From NCBI GenBank assembly GCA_947624305.1, contig CANQKC010000013.1:1-64000 (forward strand): 64,000 bases of DNA, written 5' to 3'. This stretch comes from an uncultured Monoglobus sp. Its GTDB lineage: Bacteria > Bacillota > Clostridia > Monoglobales > Monoglobaceae. The notes under the pieces were generated by a model. That model saw only the letters and a list, made by a program, of their open reading frames with translations. It searched no databases and was not told the origin of the DNA. The first letter of the stretch is position 1. Each line of letters opens with the position of its first letter. Below are positions 34,430-42,518 of this stretch, piece after piece. The position numbers and the translations under genes were made by a program.

Positions 34430-36112
34430 CTATTGTATGCGCGGAACGGGGTTGCTTTTTATCGGTTTTGGCATCATTCTTAATCCGAAGCTCACTTTGC
34501 CGGACATGAGTCCGGTCGCCTCATGGTATTCGCGGAAAATGTCGCCGCATTTCGCGTTAAGCTCGTTTTCCAATGCCTCCTTGCGGGCTTCAAAAGCCGC
34601 GGAGCTTCTGAAATACTCGCCGCTCAGTTCCGCGCCGTTTTTCCAATCCGCGAGAGTTTTGTCAATAACGCCGGAGGAGCCGAAGCCCATAGACGAGCCC
34701 GTGAAGTAATAACATTCAGTAAGTATGTGGGTGTCCAGCGCGCGGCTCAGCATACACGCTGTTTCGATCCGCGATACGGGGTCGCCGGAGTCAAATCCGG
34801 GCATGTCGTCGGTAAGACCCAGCATGGCGCCGACGATTATTTCGCCCTCCGGATATTCGCCGTATGTTAATGTGCTTTGTGATGAGTAGCCCAGCAGGTT
34901 CTCGATCATCTTCAGCGCCTGCTCATATGTCACGGGCTCCTCGGGCCCGAACGAGCCGTCCTCGAAACCGTTGATCACACCCTGCTCCGCGAGTGACGCG
35001 ATTTGACCCGCCGCCCAATATTCATCCGGAACGTCCGAAAATCCGCTGCTTACGGACGGCTCGATATCAAACAGCCTGCAAAGCATGGCCGCGGTCTCGG
35101 CGCGGGTCACGCGGTCGTTCGGCCTGAACAAACCGTTTTCTCCGGTGATAACGCCGAGGTCGCTCATCTGATTAGTCACTGCCGCCTGCTCCGCCGTTAT
35201 GTCGGAATATCGCGGCTCGGTGCCTATATATCGCGAAAAGCTGTCCGTGTCCTCGGGATAACTCGCGCCGTTTTGCTCGACCTCGGTCTGCGTGGGCATG
35301 CCGCCTATCGCCTCTCTCACGCGTTTTTCAAAAAGCTCGGAGGCCACGCCCGCGTATTGAGACATAAGGCTGTAAAAATTGTCATAATCCAAAACGGGGT
35401 AGAGCGTTCCGCCATCCAGCTTTATCTCACCGTATCCCAGATATGCGGCATATCCGTTCGTCACAGTCTCACATGGCATAACGAAGCTGCCTTTGTCGGT
35501 GTCGAGAGCGATCTCATTCATGAATGTGTAAACGGCGCTGACCTCCCGGATATCGCTTTTGTTCACGGCATCCGCGGCCAAATCGTAGTATTTGTCCTCG
35601 AACCGGAAGTCGGCGGCAGCCGGCGGCATGACATCATTGAGTTTTCCGTCCGAATATTGGACCTGAAAATTTCTCGCGTTCATAATTTGGCCGTGCTCGT
35701 CGTAAAACGGCTCGACCCTCTGCCAGTATTCCTCGACGCAGTACTCGGAATTTTTGAATAAATCAAAGGCTTCGGCGAATGATTTCGCGTTTCCGCCTCC
35801 GTCTCTGAAAAATTTGGTGATGCCCTGGGCGGGAGTTAAATACATCATAAACGCCGAGTCCGGGTCAATATAATCACCGACTTTTTCGACTTTTTGCTCG
35901 GTCACGGCAAGCTCGGGGTTTTGCTCTTGGTATTCCAGGTTCAGAATTTGCTCCGCGTCGGGAGACTCGCTCAGTTTGCGGCATTCCGCCATTTCCTTAA
36001 GCCGGGCGCCGGTTAGCGGAGGCTCGGCAGCGAAGGCCGAAAGCCCGCCGCACACCGAAGCTAGAACCGCGGCGGAAATTATTAACGACAGTATTTTATT
36101 TAAAATTTTCAT
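34430..36112 (-). CDS. SLH-domain secreted protein, paralogue 4
   Basis: A 560-residue paralogue, the most diverged signal peptide (KILNKILSLIISAAVLASVCGG, cleaved after AFA). It then has LTGARLKEMAECRKLSESPDAEQIL, very like paralogue 1. Three SLH repeats (RYSDITAEQAAVTNQMSDLG; FSDVPDEYWAAGQIASLAEQ; SRIETACMLSRALDT) and a tail LSGEYFRSSAAFEARKEAL ending NPVPRIQ. The start follows GAAAGAAGGAT. First gene of the SLH group next to the blaI/blaR1-like pair; all are transcribed leftward. Confidence 0.88.
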   Translation of the reverse strand: MKILNKILSLIISAAVLASVCGGLSAFAAEPPLTGARLKEMAECRKLSESPDAEQILNLEYQEQNPELAVTEQKVEKVGDYIDPDSAFMMYLTPAQGITKFFRDGGGNAKSFAEAFDLFKNSEYCVEEYWQRVEPFYDEHGQIMNARNFQVQYSDGKLNDVMPPAAADFRFEDKYYDLAADAVNKSDIREVSAVYTFMNEIALDTDKGSFVMPCETVTNGYAAYLGYGEIKLDGGTLYPVLDYDNFYSLMSQYAGVASELFEKRVREAIGGMPTQTEVEQNGASYPEDTDSFSRYIGTEPRYSDITAEQAAVTNQMSDLGVITGENGLFRPNDRVTRAETAAMLCRLFDIEPSVSSGFSDVPDEYWAAGQIASLAEQGVINGFEDGSFGPEEPVTYEQALKMIENLLGYSSQSTLTYGEYPEGEIIVGAMLGLTDDMPGFDSGDPVSRIETACMLSRALDTHILTECYYFTGSSMGFGSSGVIDKTLADWKNGAELSGEYFRSSAAFEARKEALENELNAKCGDIFREYHEATGLMSGKVSFGLRMMPKPIKSNPVPRIQ

Positions 36113-36454
36113 ATAAATCCTTCTTTCAACGTAGTGATTAGAGATTAGCGAATAGCGAATAGGACACCTCATCAGTCACCTACGGTGACAGCTTCCCCTC
36201 AAGGGGAAGCCTCGGGCGGCAGATTGCCGCCCCTACGGCGTTTTGCGTACTTGGGTTGTAGGGGACGGCGCCCTCGACGTCCCGCGGGCGGATATTATCC
36301 GCCCGATTTGCATCTTCCATCGTTGTAGGGCCGGATGCCCACATCCGGCCGGCGGCATGTGGGCATGCCGCCCTACACCGTAGGGGCGGACGACCTTGGC
36401 CGCCCGCAGGCCCGCCCGTATTCGCGTGCGCGGGGCATTTGGGTGTCGTGCGCG
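36113..36454. repeat. composite repeats between SLH gene 4 and the M56 gene
   Basis: Heptamer array 36133-36160 (AGTGATT, AGAGATT, AGCGAAT, AGCGAAT after CAACGT), the left end of the MITE-like repeat (36163 onward), CCCCTCAAGGGGAAG, GTAGGGGACGGCGCCCTC, GGGCGGATATTATCCGCCC (36289-36307), and GGCCGGATGCCCACATCCGGCC. No gene is seen. Confidence 0.8.
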
Positions 36455-38152
36455 TCACTTGATGATCAGCGTATTTGAATTCCCTTCGTCAATTTCGTCT
36501 TTTCCGAAAACCGCGTAGAAATACTCGCCCTTGGTGACGGGAAGCTTAAACGACGTGACGGAGCTTTTGTCGTCCCCGTAGATAAGTTCGGCGGCGTTTC
36601 CGTAAGCGTCGCATTTGTAAATTTCAACCGAGGCCGCCCGCGCGGTCAGCGTGAATCCTATCTTCGCGGTGCTTGCCGCCTCGAGTATGGGGGTTGACGC
36701 CTTTCCGTCCGCGCCGTATTCAAGGTTCAGCACATAAGACGACATTCCCGGCACTTTTACGGTCTCGGGCCGTGGCGCCTCGACGTCGGGGACAGTCGTG
36801 GGCGGCGCGGGAGCCGCCGGAGCCTCGCGTACCGTTGCCCGGTCGCTTGACGACTGCGGTTCGGGTTCCGCGAACAATTGTTCCGCGGACGATTGTTCTG
36901 CGGACGACTGTTCTAGGGACGACTGTTCTCCGGACGACTGTTCTTCGGACGACGGTTCATAAAACGAATGTTCATTCGCGGTGTTTTCCGTTCCGGCTTG
37001 TGAAACGTTTGCGTCGCTCGGTATCGCGTTTTCCGTGCGCGCCGCGTCCGTAGTCTCCGCGTCGGGTTCCGGCTCGTCCGGGTGTAACTCTGCCGCGGGC
37101 GGCGTTGCGGGAGCTTCGGCCGAGAATTTGCTTATGACCGATTTTCCCTTTCCCTCAAACACGGGCGCGATCTCCTCGGGCATTATCTCGGCTGCCTGGG
37201 TAAAGCCGAACGCCGTCAGACTGCACACCGTCAGCGCGCCCGCCGTCAGCACACTTATCATTTTGAGCGCTCCGGTTATTTCCTTGAAGTGCGCTATCCT
37301 CGAGAGCCGCTTTTTCATGCTCTTTTTGGCCGAGGCCATGGAGGTTGAATACGCGGCGTAGCTCGGTCCGCCGTCCTCGACCACCGAAATGATCAGCCTG
37401 CCGTAATCCTTGTTGTCGCTGAGCTTAAGCCTGCGGAGCACCGACTCGTCGCAGCACAGCTCGCAAACCGTGTTCAGCGATTTCCTGAGAGGATAGATGA
37501 TCGGGTTGAACCAGTGAATACAGCCCGCAGCAAGACCCAGCAGCTTGACCGGAAGGTCGTGGTGCCTAAGGTGTGTCAGCTCATGAGCGAAAATAAGCCT
37601 CAGGCTCTCGCTGTCAAAATCGCGGTCGGGTATGATTATTTCTGGCCTTAAAATCCCGAACAGCAGAGGCGACTGTGTGCCGCCGCTGACCATGACGCGG
37701 ACTTTTTTGCGTATTTTGAGCTGCCCGCGGAGCTTTTCGCAGACGCGGAGTGCTTCGGGATCCTCGCAGGGGCGCGAGATCCGCTTGATCGTTCTCCGCG
37801 TGCGGAAATACATTATTACGGCGCGGGCCGCCAAAATCAGCGCCACCGTGATCCAGACCGCGAATATTACCGTGATTGGCGATATTCGCGGAGCATCGGC
37901 CGAGCCGCCGATCGACGGCGGAGGAAGAGGAGCCTCTGTCAGTCCGCGCGGCACCGTCACGTTTATGAGCTTCGGCGTAAGGCCGCCGAACTCAAGGGGC
38001 ACCAGCAGCATTATCAATGACAAAATGATTATGCCGTAGTACCAGCGTGACATGCTGCTTTTTCTGAATTTTAAGTTAAACAAGGTGCCGAGACCGAACA
38101 TAACGCTTCCGCTTACCGTGCATATCAGCAGTTTGTGAAGCAGTTCTGTCAT
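36455..38152 (-). CDS. BlaR1-like M56 sensor peptidase
   Basis: A 565-residue membrane protein. The N-terminus has membrane segments (SVMFGLGTLFN, YYGIIILSLIMLLVPLEFGG, TVIFAVWITVALILAARAVIMYF). The M56 zinc motif HELTHLRHHD (about residue 190) and ELCCDES follow, then another segment (ISVLTAGALTVCSLTAFGF, about 300). In BlaR1/MecR1 this peptidase leads to BlaI cleavage on signal binding. Here the penicillin-binding sensor is replaced by a Pro/Ser/Glu-rich stalk with SSxEQ repeats (about 400-430) and a domain of about 100 residues ending LIIK that resembles the secreted protein at 31768. Start at ATG 38152, with GAGGGGGTG upstream, 4 bp after the blaI stop. Confidence 0.85.
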   Translation of the reverse strand: MTELLHKLLICTVSGSVMFGLGTLFNLKFRKSSMSRWYYGIIILSLIMLLVPLEFGGLTPKLINVTVPRGLTEAPLPPPSIGGSADAPRISPITVIFAVWITVALILAARAVIMYFRTRRTIKRISRPCEDPEALRVCEKLRGQLKIRKKVRVMVSGGTQSPLLFGILRPEIIIPDRDFDSESLRLIFAHELTHLRHHDLPVKLLGLAAGCIHWFNPIIYPLRKSLNTVCELCCDESVLRRLKLSDNKDYGRLIISVVEDGGPSYAAYSTSMASAKKSMKKRLSRIAHFKEITGALKMISVLTAGALTVCSLTAFGFTQAAEIMPEEIAPVFEGKGKSVISKFSAEAPATPPAAELHPDEPEPDAETTDAARTENAIPSDANVSQAGTENTANEHSFYEPSSEEQSSGEQSSLEQSSAEQSSAEQLFAEPEPQSSSDRATVREAPAAPAPPTTVPDVEAPRPETVKVPGMSSYVLNLEYGADGKASTPILEAASTAKIGFTLTARAASVEIYKCDAYGNAAELIYGDDKSSVTSFKLPVTKGEYFYAVFGKDEIDEGNSNTLIIK

Positions 38153-38156
38153 TTGA

Positions 38157-38513
38157 CTACACCCCCTCAAACCACTCTTTTATCTCGTCGATCTCATCCT
38201 TGGTCGGACGCTTGTCCCCATAGAGCGCGGTCAGGAAATTCTTGACCGAACCCGAGTGAAGCTCCGACATGAACTCTTTCGTCTGAGCGTTCTTATACTC
38301 CCTCTCGCTGATGAGCGGGGAGTATAAATTCGCTTTGCCAATGCGCTCGCACTTTAAAACGCCCTTGTCGCAGAGCCGCTTTAAAAATGTGAGTACCGTC
38401 GTGTGCTTCCAGGGCGTTTTGAGACTGTCAAGGATGTAGGCGGTCGTCACCGCTTCGCCCTTTTTGCCCCAGATGATTTTCATAACTTCCATTTCCGATT
38501 CCGAAATCTTCAT
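38157..38513 (-). CDS. BlaI/MecI-family repressor
   Basis: A 118-residue winged-helix repressor. ISESEMEVMKIIWGKKGEAVTTAYIL, WKHTTVLTFLKRLCDKGVLKCERIGKANLYSPLI is the DNA-binding domain, and the C-terminal FMSELHSGSVKNFLTAL is the dimer helix. Cleavage by the M56 partner normally occurs in the region joining the two. It is first in the blaI-blaR1 operon, directly downstream of a promoter overlapped by two dyads that fit BlaI operators. Confidence 0.93.
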   Translation of the reverse strand: MKISESEMEVMKIIWGKKGEAVTTAYILDSLKTPWKHTTVLTFLKRLCDKGVLKCERIGKANLYSPLISEREYKNAQTKEFMSELHSGSVKNFLTALYGDKRPTKDEIDEIKEWFEGV

Positions 38514-38534
38514 AATTTTAATACCTCCAATTCT

Positions 38535-38584
38535 CTACACTGTGTAGATAAGTATATTCTACAACACGTAGTTATATTTGTCAA
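38535..38584 (-). promoter_or_regulatory. blaI promoter with two operator dyads
   Basis: On the minus strand: TTGACA (38584-38579), 17-bp spacer, TAGAAT (38561-38556). Two dyads, CTACAACACGTAG (38559-38571) and CTACACTGTGTAG (38535-38547), are spaced 24 bp centre to centre. They match the TACA/TGTA character of BlaI/MecI sites and cover the spacer/-10 and the start region, so autoregulation is expected. Confidence 0.85.
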
Positions 38585-38623
38585 TACTTTTTTTTGAAAT
38601 TTTTTTAAAAAATTTTTGGGATC

Positions 38624-38655
38624 AAAAAAGCGCCGAAACGGAATTTCGGCGCCTG
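38624..38655 (-). terminator. terminator of the HTH regulator gene
   Basis: On the minus strand GCGCCGAAA / TTTCGGCGC with a 5-nt loop, followed by TTTTTTGATCC. The T-run also lies near the start of the blaI promoter region. Confidence 0.85.
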
Positions 38656-38670
38656 ATTTTTAAGGCCGGT

Positions 38671-40038
38671 TCACGGCTTGATATATTCGTCGCTCATCTG
38701 CGCGAGCAACTTCGCGCTCTCCTCGTCGGACATTGTGTACTCATCCCAGACGTACGGCATAAAGTCGTTCATAACGTCAAAAAGGGCTTTGTTTCTCAGC
38801 ATTATGAAAAATCCGTCCGTGTAGCCGGAGTCTGAAATATAGCTGTACAGCATGGTGTCTATTCCGTAGACGAACGGTCGTTTCAGCGGCACTTTTGTGA
38901 AGCGGAAGCGTATCTTGTCGGGCCTTTCCTCGGCGGTTTTTATAAGCGAGTCAAAATAATCTTTAAGCTGCTTTTGGGTCATGGGTTTGAAATGCTCGGC
39001 GTGGTCAAACGAGAGGCCGGTCTGCATCATGCGCTTGATTGAGTCGTAATCAAATAAAAACAGCTTTTTGGCCGCGGGGTTTTCCATAAACGACTTTTGA
39101 CGGGATATGAACATGTTGATAAGCTTAACGACATAAGGATGATCTTTCGGAAATCCGAAAAAGTTTATATCCTTAAACATGTCATATACGATGTTATAAG
39201 GGAGATTTCCGAAACACGGAGCGCCCTCGCTGAAATATGTTTCGGTGTTGTCAAAAATAATGCTGTCTTTTATTATGTCGATATAGTCGACAACTCTGCT
39301 TCCCGGCTTTTTCACGGGCTCGCAAAGATCGTTAAAAATATCTTTTTTGTAAATTATATGGTTATAAAACTCTTCCGAAACCGGCGTTTCAAGAAACAGA
39401 TAGTCGTTTTGGAAAAGCTCGAGCTTGATGCCGCGGTATTCCGACTCGGTTTTATACAATATGAAAACGCCTCTGAAATCAACGTTCCGCGTAAGAAGAG
39501 GCGTGTAGTTTTTATGCCCCATCAGCGTGATCAAAGCGGTTATCTCGTGACAGGTCATGTTCCTCTGCGAGAAGTGAAAATAATTGTAAGCAACGGTTTT
39601 TTCAGAATTGCCGAGAAAACTGTCAATATCCCCGATGATCCGCGCGTCGGAAATGCCCGCCATGAATACAATCGATTCATGCGGCACCGCGTGCTTTAAT
39701 ATATCGGAAAAATTTATATGCATGCCGCCGCGCACCGTGCCGAACTTGCCATATGAGGGATCTTTGTATATCCCGCTCAATATGTTTCTGCTTTCGGTAA
39801 CCTGACGGCTTGTCATGCCTATATTTAATAACTCACCAATTTTAGCTTTCTCGGCATCCGAAAAAAACACTATTTTGTAAATTCGCTCGATCATCTCGCG
39901 CGTTTTATCGTCGCTGTAATAGTCGCTGAAAACGCGGTATAAAACATTCCTGCTTTTGAGACCGAGTTCATTTGACAACCAAGTAACGCTTACCTCTTTT
40001 TGCTTAAGAAGATTTTTTAAATACTCACCGACTGTCAT
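38671..40038 (-). CDS. HTH transcriptional regulator of unknown signal
   Basis: A 455-residue protein. The first 70 residues look like an XRE-type helix-turn-helix (TVGEYLKNLLKQKEVSVTWLSNELGLKSRNVLYRVF). The rest has no motif I recognise. It is mixed alpha/beta with IVFMAGISDARIIGDIDSFL (about 125-145), MTCHEITALITLMGHKNYTP and a C-terminal FVYGIDTMLYSYISDSGYTDGFFIML. It resembles large one-component regulators in Clostridia whose C-terminal domain senses an unknown ligand. A good promoter lies 40 bp upstream, and it is monocistronic. Located between the SLH/BlaI region and the tRNA cluster. Confidence 0.65.
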   Translation of the reverse strand: MTVGEYLKNLLKQKEVSVTWLSNELGLKSRNVLYRVFSDYYSDDKTREMIERIYKIVFFSDAEKAKIGELLNIGMTSRQVTESRNILSGIYKDPSYGKFGTVRGGMHINFSDILKHAVPHESIVFMAGISDARIIGDIDSFLGNSEKTVAYNYFHFSQRNMTCHEITALITLMGHKNYTPLLTRNVDFRGVFILYKTESEYRGIKLELFQNDYLFLETPVSEEFYNHIIYKKDIFNDLCEPVKKPGSRVVDYIDIIKDSIIFDNTETYFSEGAPCFGNLPYNIVYDMFKDINFFGFPKDHPYVVKLINMFISRQKSFMENPAAKKLFLFDYDSIKRMMQTGLSFDHAEHFKPMTQKQLKDYFDSLIKTAEERPDKIRFRFTKVPLKRPFVYGIDTMLYSYISDSGYTDGFFIMLRNKALFDVMNDFMPYVWDEYTMSDEESAKLLAQMSDEYIKP

Positions 40039-40077
40039 GCTGTTAAGCCGCTCCGTAATTTCATAAAATTCCTGAAT

Positions 40078-40107
40078 ATTATATCACAGATCATGTTTCC
40101 CCGTCAA
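40078..40107 (-). promoter_or_regulatory. promoter of the HTH regulator
   Basis: Minus strand TTGACG (40107-40102), 18-bp spacer, TATAAT (40083-40078), 40 bp before the start codon. Confidence 0.7.
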
Positions 40108-40185
40108 CAATTGTCACCATCATAATGTGCTGTGACACGGTTTTTTTGATCAAAAAATTATTTTTAAAAAATCGCCAAAAAACCC

Positions 40186-40214
40186 TTGACAAAATGGCAA
40201 GAACTTGCTATACT
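40186..40214 (+). promoter_or_regulatory. promoter of the tRNA cluster
   Basis: TTGACA, 17-bp spacer, TATACT, 30 bp upstream of tRNA-Gly. Confidence 0.88.
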
Positions 40215-40243
40215 AATTAAGTCGCCGATGTGGTGGCATATGT

Positions 40244-40317
40244 GCGGGTGTAGTTCAATGGTAGAATCTCAGCCTTCCAAGCTGATTGCGTGGGTTCGAT
40301 TCCCATCACCCGCTCCA
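40244..40317 (+). tRNA. tRNA-Gly (TCC)
   Basis: Cloverleaf with GCGGGTG/CACCCGC acceptor, anticodon loop CTTCCAA and encoded CCA. First of five tRNA genes. Confidence 0.95.
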
Positions 40318-40319
40318 AC

Positions 40320-40343
40320 GTTATAACCGCGGGCGGTTATAAC
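40320..40343. other. hairpin between tRNA-Gly and tRNA-Arg
   Basis: GTTATAACCG / CGGTTATAAC with a 4-nt loop, followed by TTTTATT. It could be a partial terminator or a processing stem inside the tRNA transcript. Confidence 0.6.
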
Positions 40344-40360
40344 TTTTATTATGCTGTCGT

Positions 40361-40437
<77 letters not shown>

Positions 40438-40484
40438 GTTTTTTTGTTTACAAGGCCGGGGTTTTATTCGGTTTTGACGGATAT

Positions 40485-40562
40485 GGTGGGTATAGCTCAG
40501 TTGGCTAGAGCGCCAGATTGTGGCTCTGGAGGTCAAGGGTTCAATTCCCTTTACCCACCCCA
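40485..40562 (+). tRNA. tRNA-His (GTG)
   Basis: Anticodon loop TTGTGGC. The extra G at position -1 pairs with C73, the identity mark of tRNA-His. Encoded CCA. Confidence 0.95.
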
Positions 40563-40572
40563 CAATTTATAC

Positions 40573-40647
40573 TGGGCCGTCGTCAAGCGGTAAGACACAG
40601 CACTTTGACTGCTGCATGCGTAGGTTCGAATCCTGCCGGCCCAGCCA
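40573..40647 (+). tRNA. tRNA-Gln (TTG)
   Basis: Acceptor TGGGCCG/CGGCCCA, anticodon loop CTTTGAC, encoded CCA. Confidence 0.95.
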
Positions 40648-40655
40648 AATTATAT

Positions 40656-40731
40656 GATCCATTAGCTCAGTTGGCAGAGCACTTGACTTTTAATCAAGGT
40701 GTCCGGGGTTCGACTCCCCGATGGATCACCA
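40656..40731 (+). tRNA. tRNA-Lys (TTT), integration target
   Basis: Acceptor GATCCAT/ATGGATC, anticodon loop CTTTTAA, encoded CCA. Its last 23 bases are repeated at 59551-59573, marking the left end of the BREX element. The gene stays intact after integration. Confidence 0.96.
40709..40731 (+). repeat. attL core (23-bp direct repeat in tRNA-Lys)
   Basis: The T-arm-to-CCA end of tRNA-Lys. The identical 23 bp occurs at 59551-59573 in the same orientation, and the bases on both sides differ. This is the standard footprint of tyrosine-integrase insertion at a tRNA 3' end. Confidence 0.93.
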
Positions 40732-40737
40732 GGTTTT

Positions 40738-40776
40738 GTCCCGCAAAAAGTACGTTTTTACGGCTTTTTGCGGGAC
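40738..40776 (+). terminator. element-borne terminator of the tRNA operon
   Basis: A 13-bp perfect stem (GTCCCGCAAAAAG / CTTTTTGCGGGAC) with a 13-nt loop, then TTTGCTTTTTTG. It lies inside the element, 6 bp after attL, and replaces the displaced terminator at 59590. Confidence 0.85.
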
Positions 40777-40799
40777 TTTGCTTTTTTGAAAAAGCGATT

Positions 40800-40818
40800 T
40801 GTCCATTGCTTGTCCATT
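40800..40818 (+). promoter_or_regulatory. candidate integrase arm sites, left
   Basis: Two TGTCCATT direct repeats 11 bp apart (40800 and 40811). The same octamer pair with the same 11-bp period lies at 59414-59432 inside the right end. Paired repeats at one helical turn near both ends are typical of integrase arm-type binding sites. Confidence 0.6.
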
Positions 40819-40835
40819 ATTTTGTCCCGAAAAGT

Positions 40836-41999
40836 TTATTGTAAGTTAAAATTGTTTGCCAAAGCTTCGCTTGCGATTGCCTGAGCTCTCGAGAATGCGT
40901 GGGCGTAAATGTTTAGCGTCGTGTTGGCGTCACTGTGTCCGAGACATGATTGAACTGTTTTAACGCTCGCTCCGCTGTCGATCAGCAGAGAGGCGTTTAA
41001 GTGCCTGAAACTGTGAAGGCTGACATATCTCAGGTTCTCTCTTTTGCAAAAATTCTTTAACCATTGGCACGGCGCGAGCGGTGACAAAACCTCGCCGTCG
41101 TCCCGCTTGAACACAAAATCATTTTCAGCCCATTTTGTGCCGAATATGCGGCTTTGCTCCGCGTAAAAATTTTGCAGCCTTTTCAGATAATCAAAGACTA
41201 TTTCCGGAAGTTTGAGGCAGCGGTTTGATGACAAAGTCTTTGGCGTGTCCAAAACATTTCCTTCAAACGGGATATGATATAAGGCTTTGTTGACCGTGAT
41301 GATATGATTTTCAAAATCAATATCGTCCCATGTCAGCCCACATAACTCTCCTCTGCGGAACCCGCTGTAGATCGCGAGTATAAAATAACTTTGGTATTTT
41401 AAATGCGCTTTTTCAGTCAAATGCTTCAGAAATACTCTTGCCTCGTCAACCGTGTACATATCGCGCTCAGTCCGCTGCTCGCTTGGAATATTAGCGTTCC
41501 TGCACGGGTTTTCTTTTATTATATCCAGCCTTACTGCATAGCTGAAAATTGACGAGGCACAGGATATGTAGTTTTTGATCGACTTTGCTCCGAGAGGTTT
41601 GAGTCCTTTTGACTTATTGCCGCTGCTCAGCGAATTTATCAGAAATTGTATTTCACGCTTGCCGATTTTATCGAGTTTCAAATGCCCAATTTCCGATTTA
41701 AGCCTTTTCAGCATAGAGCGCATGTGATCAATGTTGGTTTTCTTTAATTTCTTTTTGCCGTATTCCTCGACCCACTGATCTATAAAATCGGAAAAATTTA
41801 TCGGAGCCGAGACAAATCCGTTTTTGCAGGCTTCCTCAAAAAGTATTGCCTGGCGGTTTACCTCTTTTTCAATCTGCTTTGCCGTCATGTTTGGGCTCGG
41901 TTTCCAGGTTTTTGTGCGGAAAATTTGTTTTCCGCTGATGTCATATCCGCAGCTTACACGGATCTGATAACTGTTGTTTCTTTTTCTTATTGAGGCCAT
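40836..41999 (-). CDS. tyrosine integrase
   Basis: A 387-residue site-specific recombinase of the ICE/phage type. An N-terminal arm-binding domain (SIRKRNNSYQIRVSCGYD), a core-binding SAM-like domain (about 70-165), and a catalytic domain with Arg in SGFRRGEL (about 217), HSFRH (about 330) and the tyrosine in NIYAHAF (about 365). All catalytic residues are intact. It sits beside attL and points toward the tRNA, the usual arrangement. It should integrate and excise the element at tRNA-Lys. No excisionase was recognised. Confidence 0.95.
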   Translation of the reverse strand: MASIRKRNNSYQIRVSCGYDISGKQIFRTKTWKPSPNMTAKQIEKEVNRQAILFEEACKNGFVSAPINFSDFIDQWVEEYGKKKLKKTNIDHMRSMLKRLKSEIGHLKLDKIGKREIQFLINSLSSGNKSKGLKPLGAKSIKNYISCASSIFSYAVRLDIIKENPCRNANIPSEQRTERDMYTVDEARVFLKHLTEKAHLKYQSYFILAIYSGFRRGELCGLTWDDIDFENHIITVNKALYHIPFEGNVLDTPKTLSSNRCLKLPEIVFDYLKRLQNFYAEQSRIFGTKWAENDFVFKRDDGEVLSPLAPCQWLKNFCKRENLRYVSLHSFRHLNASLLIDSGASVKTVQSCLGHSDANTTLNIYAHAFSRAQAIASEALANNFNLQ

Positions 42000-42518
42000 T
42001 TGATGAATCTCCTTTCCAATTATTCACCTTGGCGCCATCGTATATTAAGTATAACGCCGTTTTAAATAATATGTCAATGCCCTGTTTGAGATTTTATGAT
42101 ATTAATACGCTTGCCAATAATTTTGTCATGCAGTCAATTAAACAACCGCACCTAAAATATTCCAAATTCTCTGCCTTGTTTAATAAACTACAGAAAGATA
42201 ATTAAAAAAACAAAAGAATTTTGGAAAATAACCAAAAAACTTTCCGCTCTATTTTGACAAAATTCATATAAGCCTTAACGTATAATACAATTAAGCCTCG
42301 CCTGCGGCGGCTTAATAAAGAATTGCAGTATAGCAAGCACAGCAAACGGGTACCCAATTTTAATAAATCAAAATCACTTTACTTGCAAATTATGAATAAC
42401 AGCAAGCAAAGCGAATGGGTACCCAATTGCGGTTTTGCGAAACGGACAAGCCGTTTTATACGCAAAAAATTATTGAGACATTCTCCCAAACCCTTTATTA
42501 AATTTCGGAGGTATACAC
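42000..42518. other. 519-bp AT-rich region between integrase and mobC; possible oriT
   Basis: No convincing gene. It contains two copies of a composite repeat (42331-42359 and 42398-42428): a TAGCAAGCACAGCAA or CAGCAAGCAAAGCGAA arm followed by the GGGTACCC palindrome and CAATT. A G+C-rich GCCTCGCCTGCGGCGGC hairpin lies at 42295-42312. Position directly upstream of mobC suggests an origin of transfer or relaxosome binding region. Confidence 0.55.
42331..42428 (+). repeat. two arm-plus-palindrome repeats upstream of mobC
   Basis: Copies at 42331-42359 and 42398-42428 share an AGCAAGCA(C/A)AGC arm and GGGTACCCAATT. Three related copies in the same orientation relative to the downstream gene lie at 61615-61786 in the neighbouring element. 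Confidence 0.75.

Noticed and set aside
762-36160. Heptamer arrays considered as CRISPR
   Set aside because: Units are 7 bp with no spacers, and no cas genes are present.
38671-40038. HTH regulator considered as part of the BREX element
   Set aside because: It lies left of the tRNA cluster and of attL, with its own promoter and terminator.
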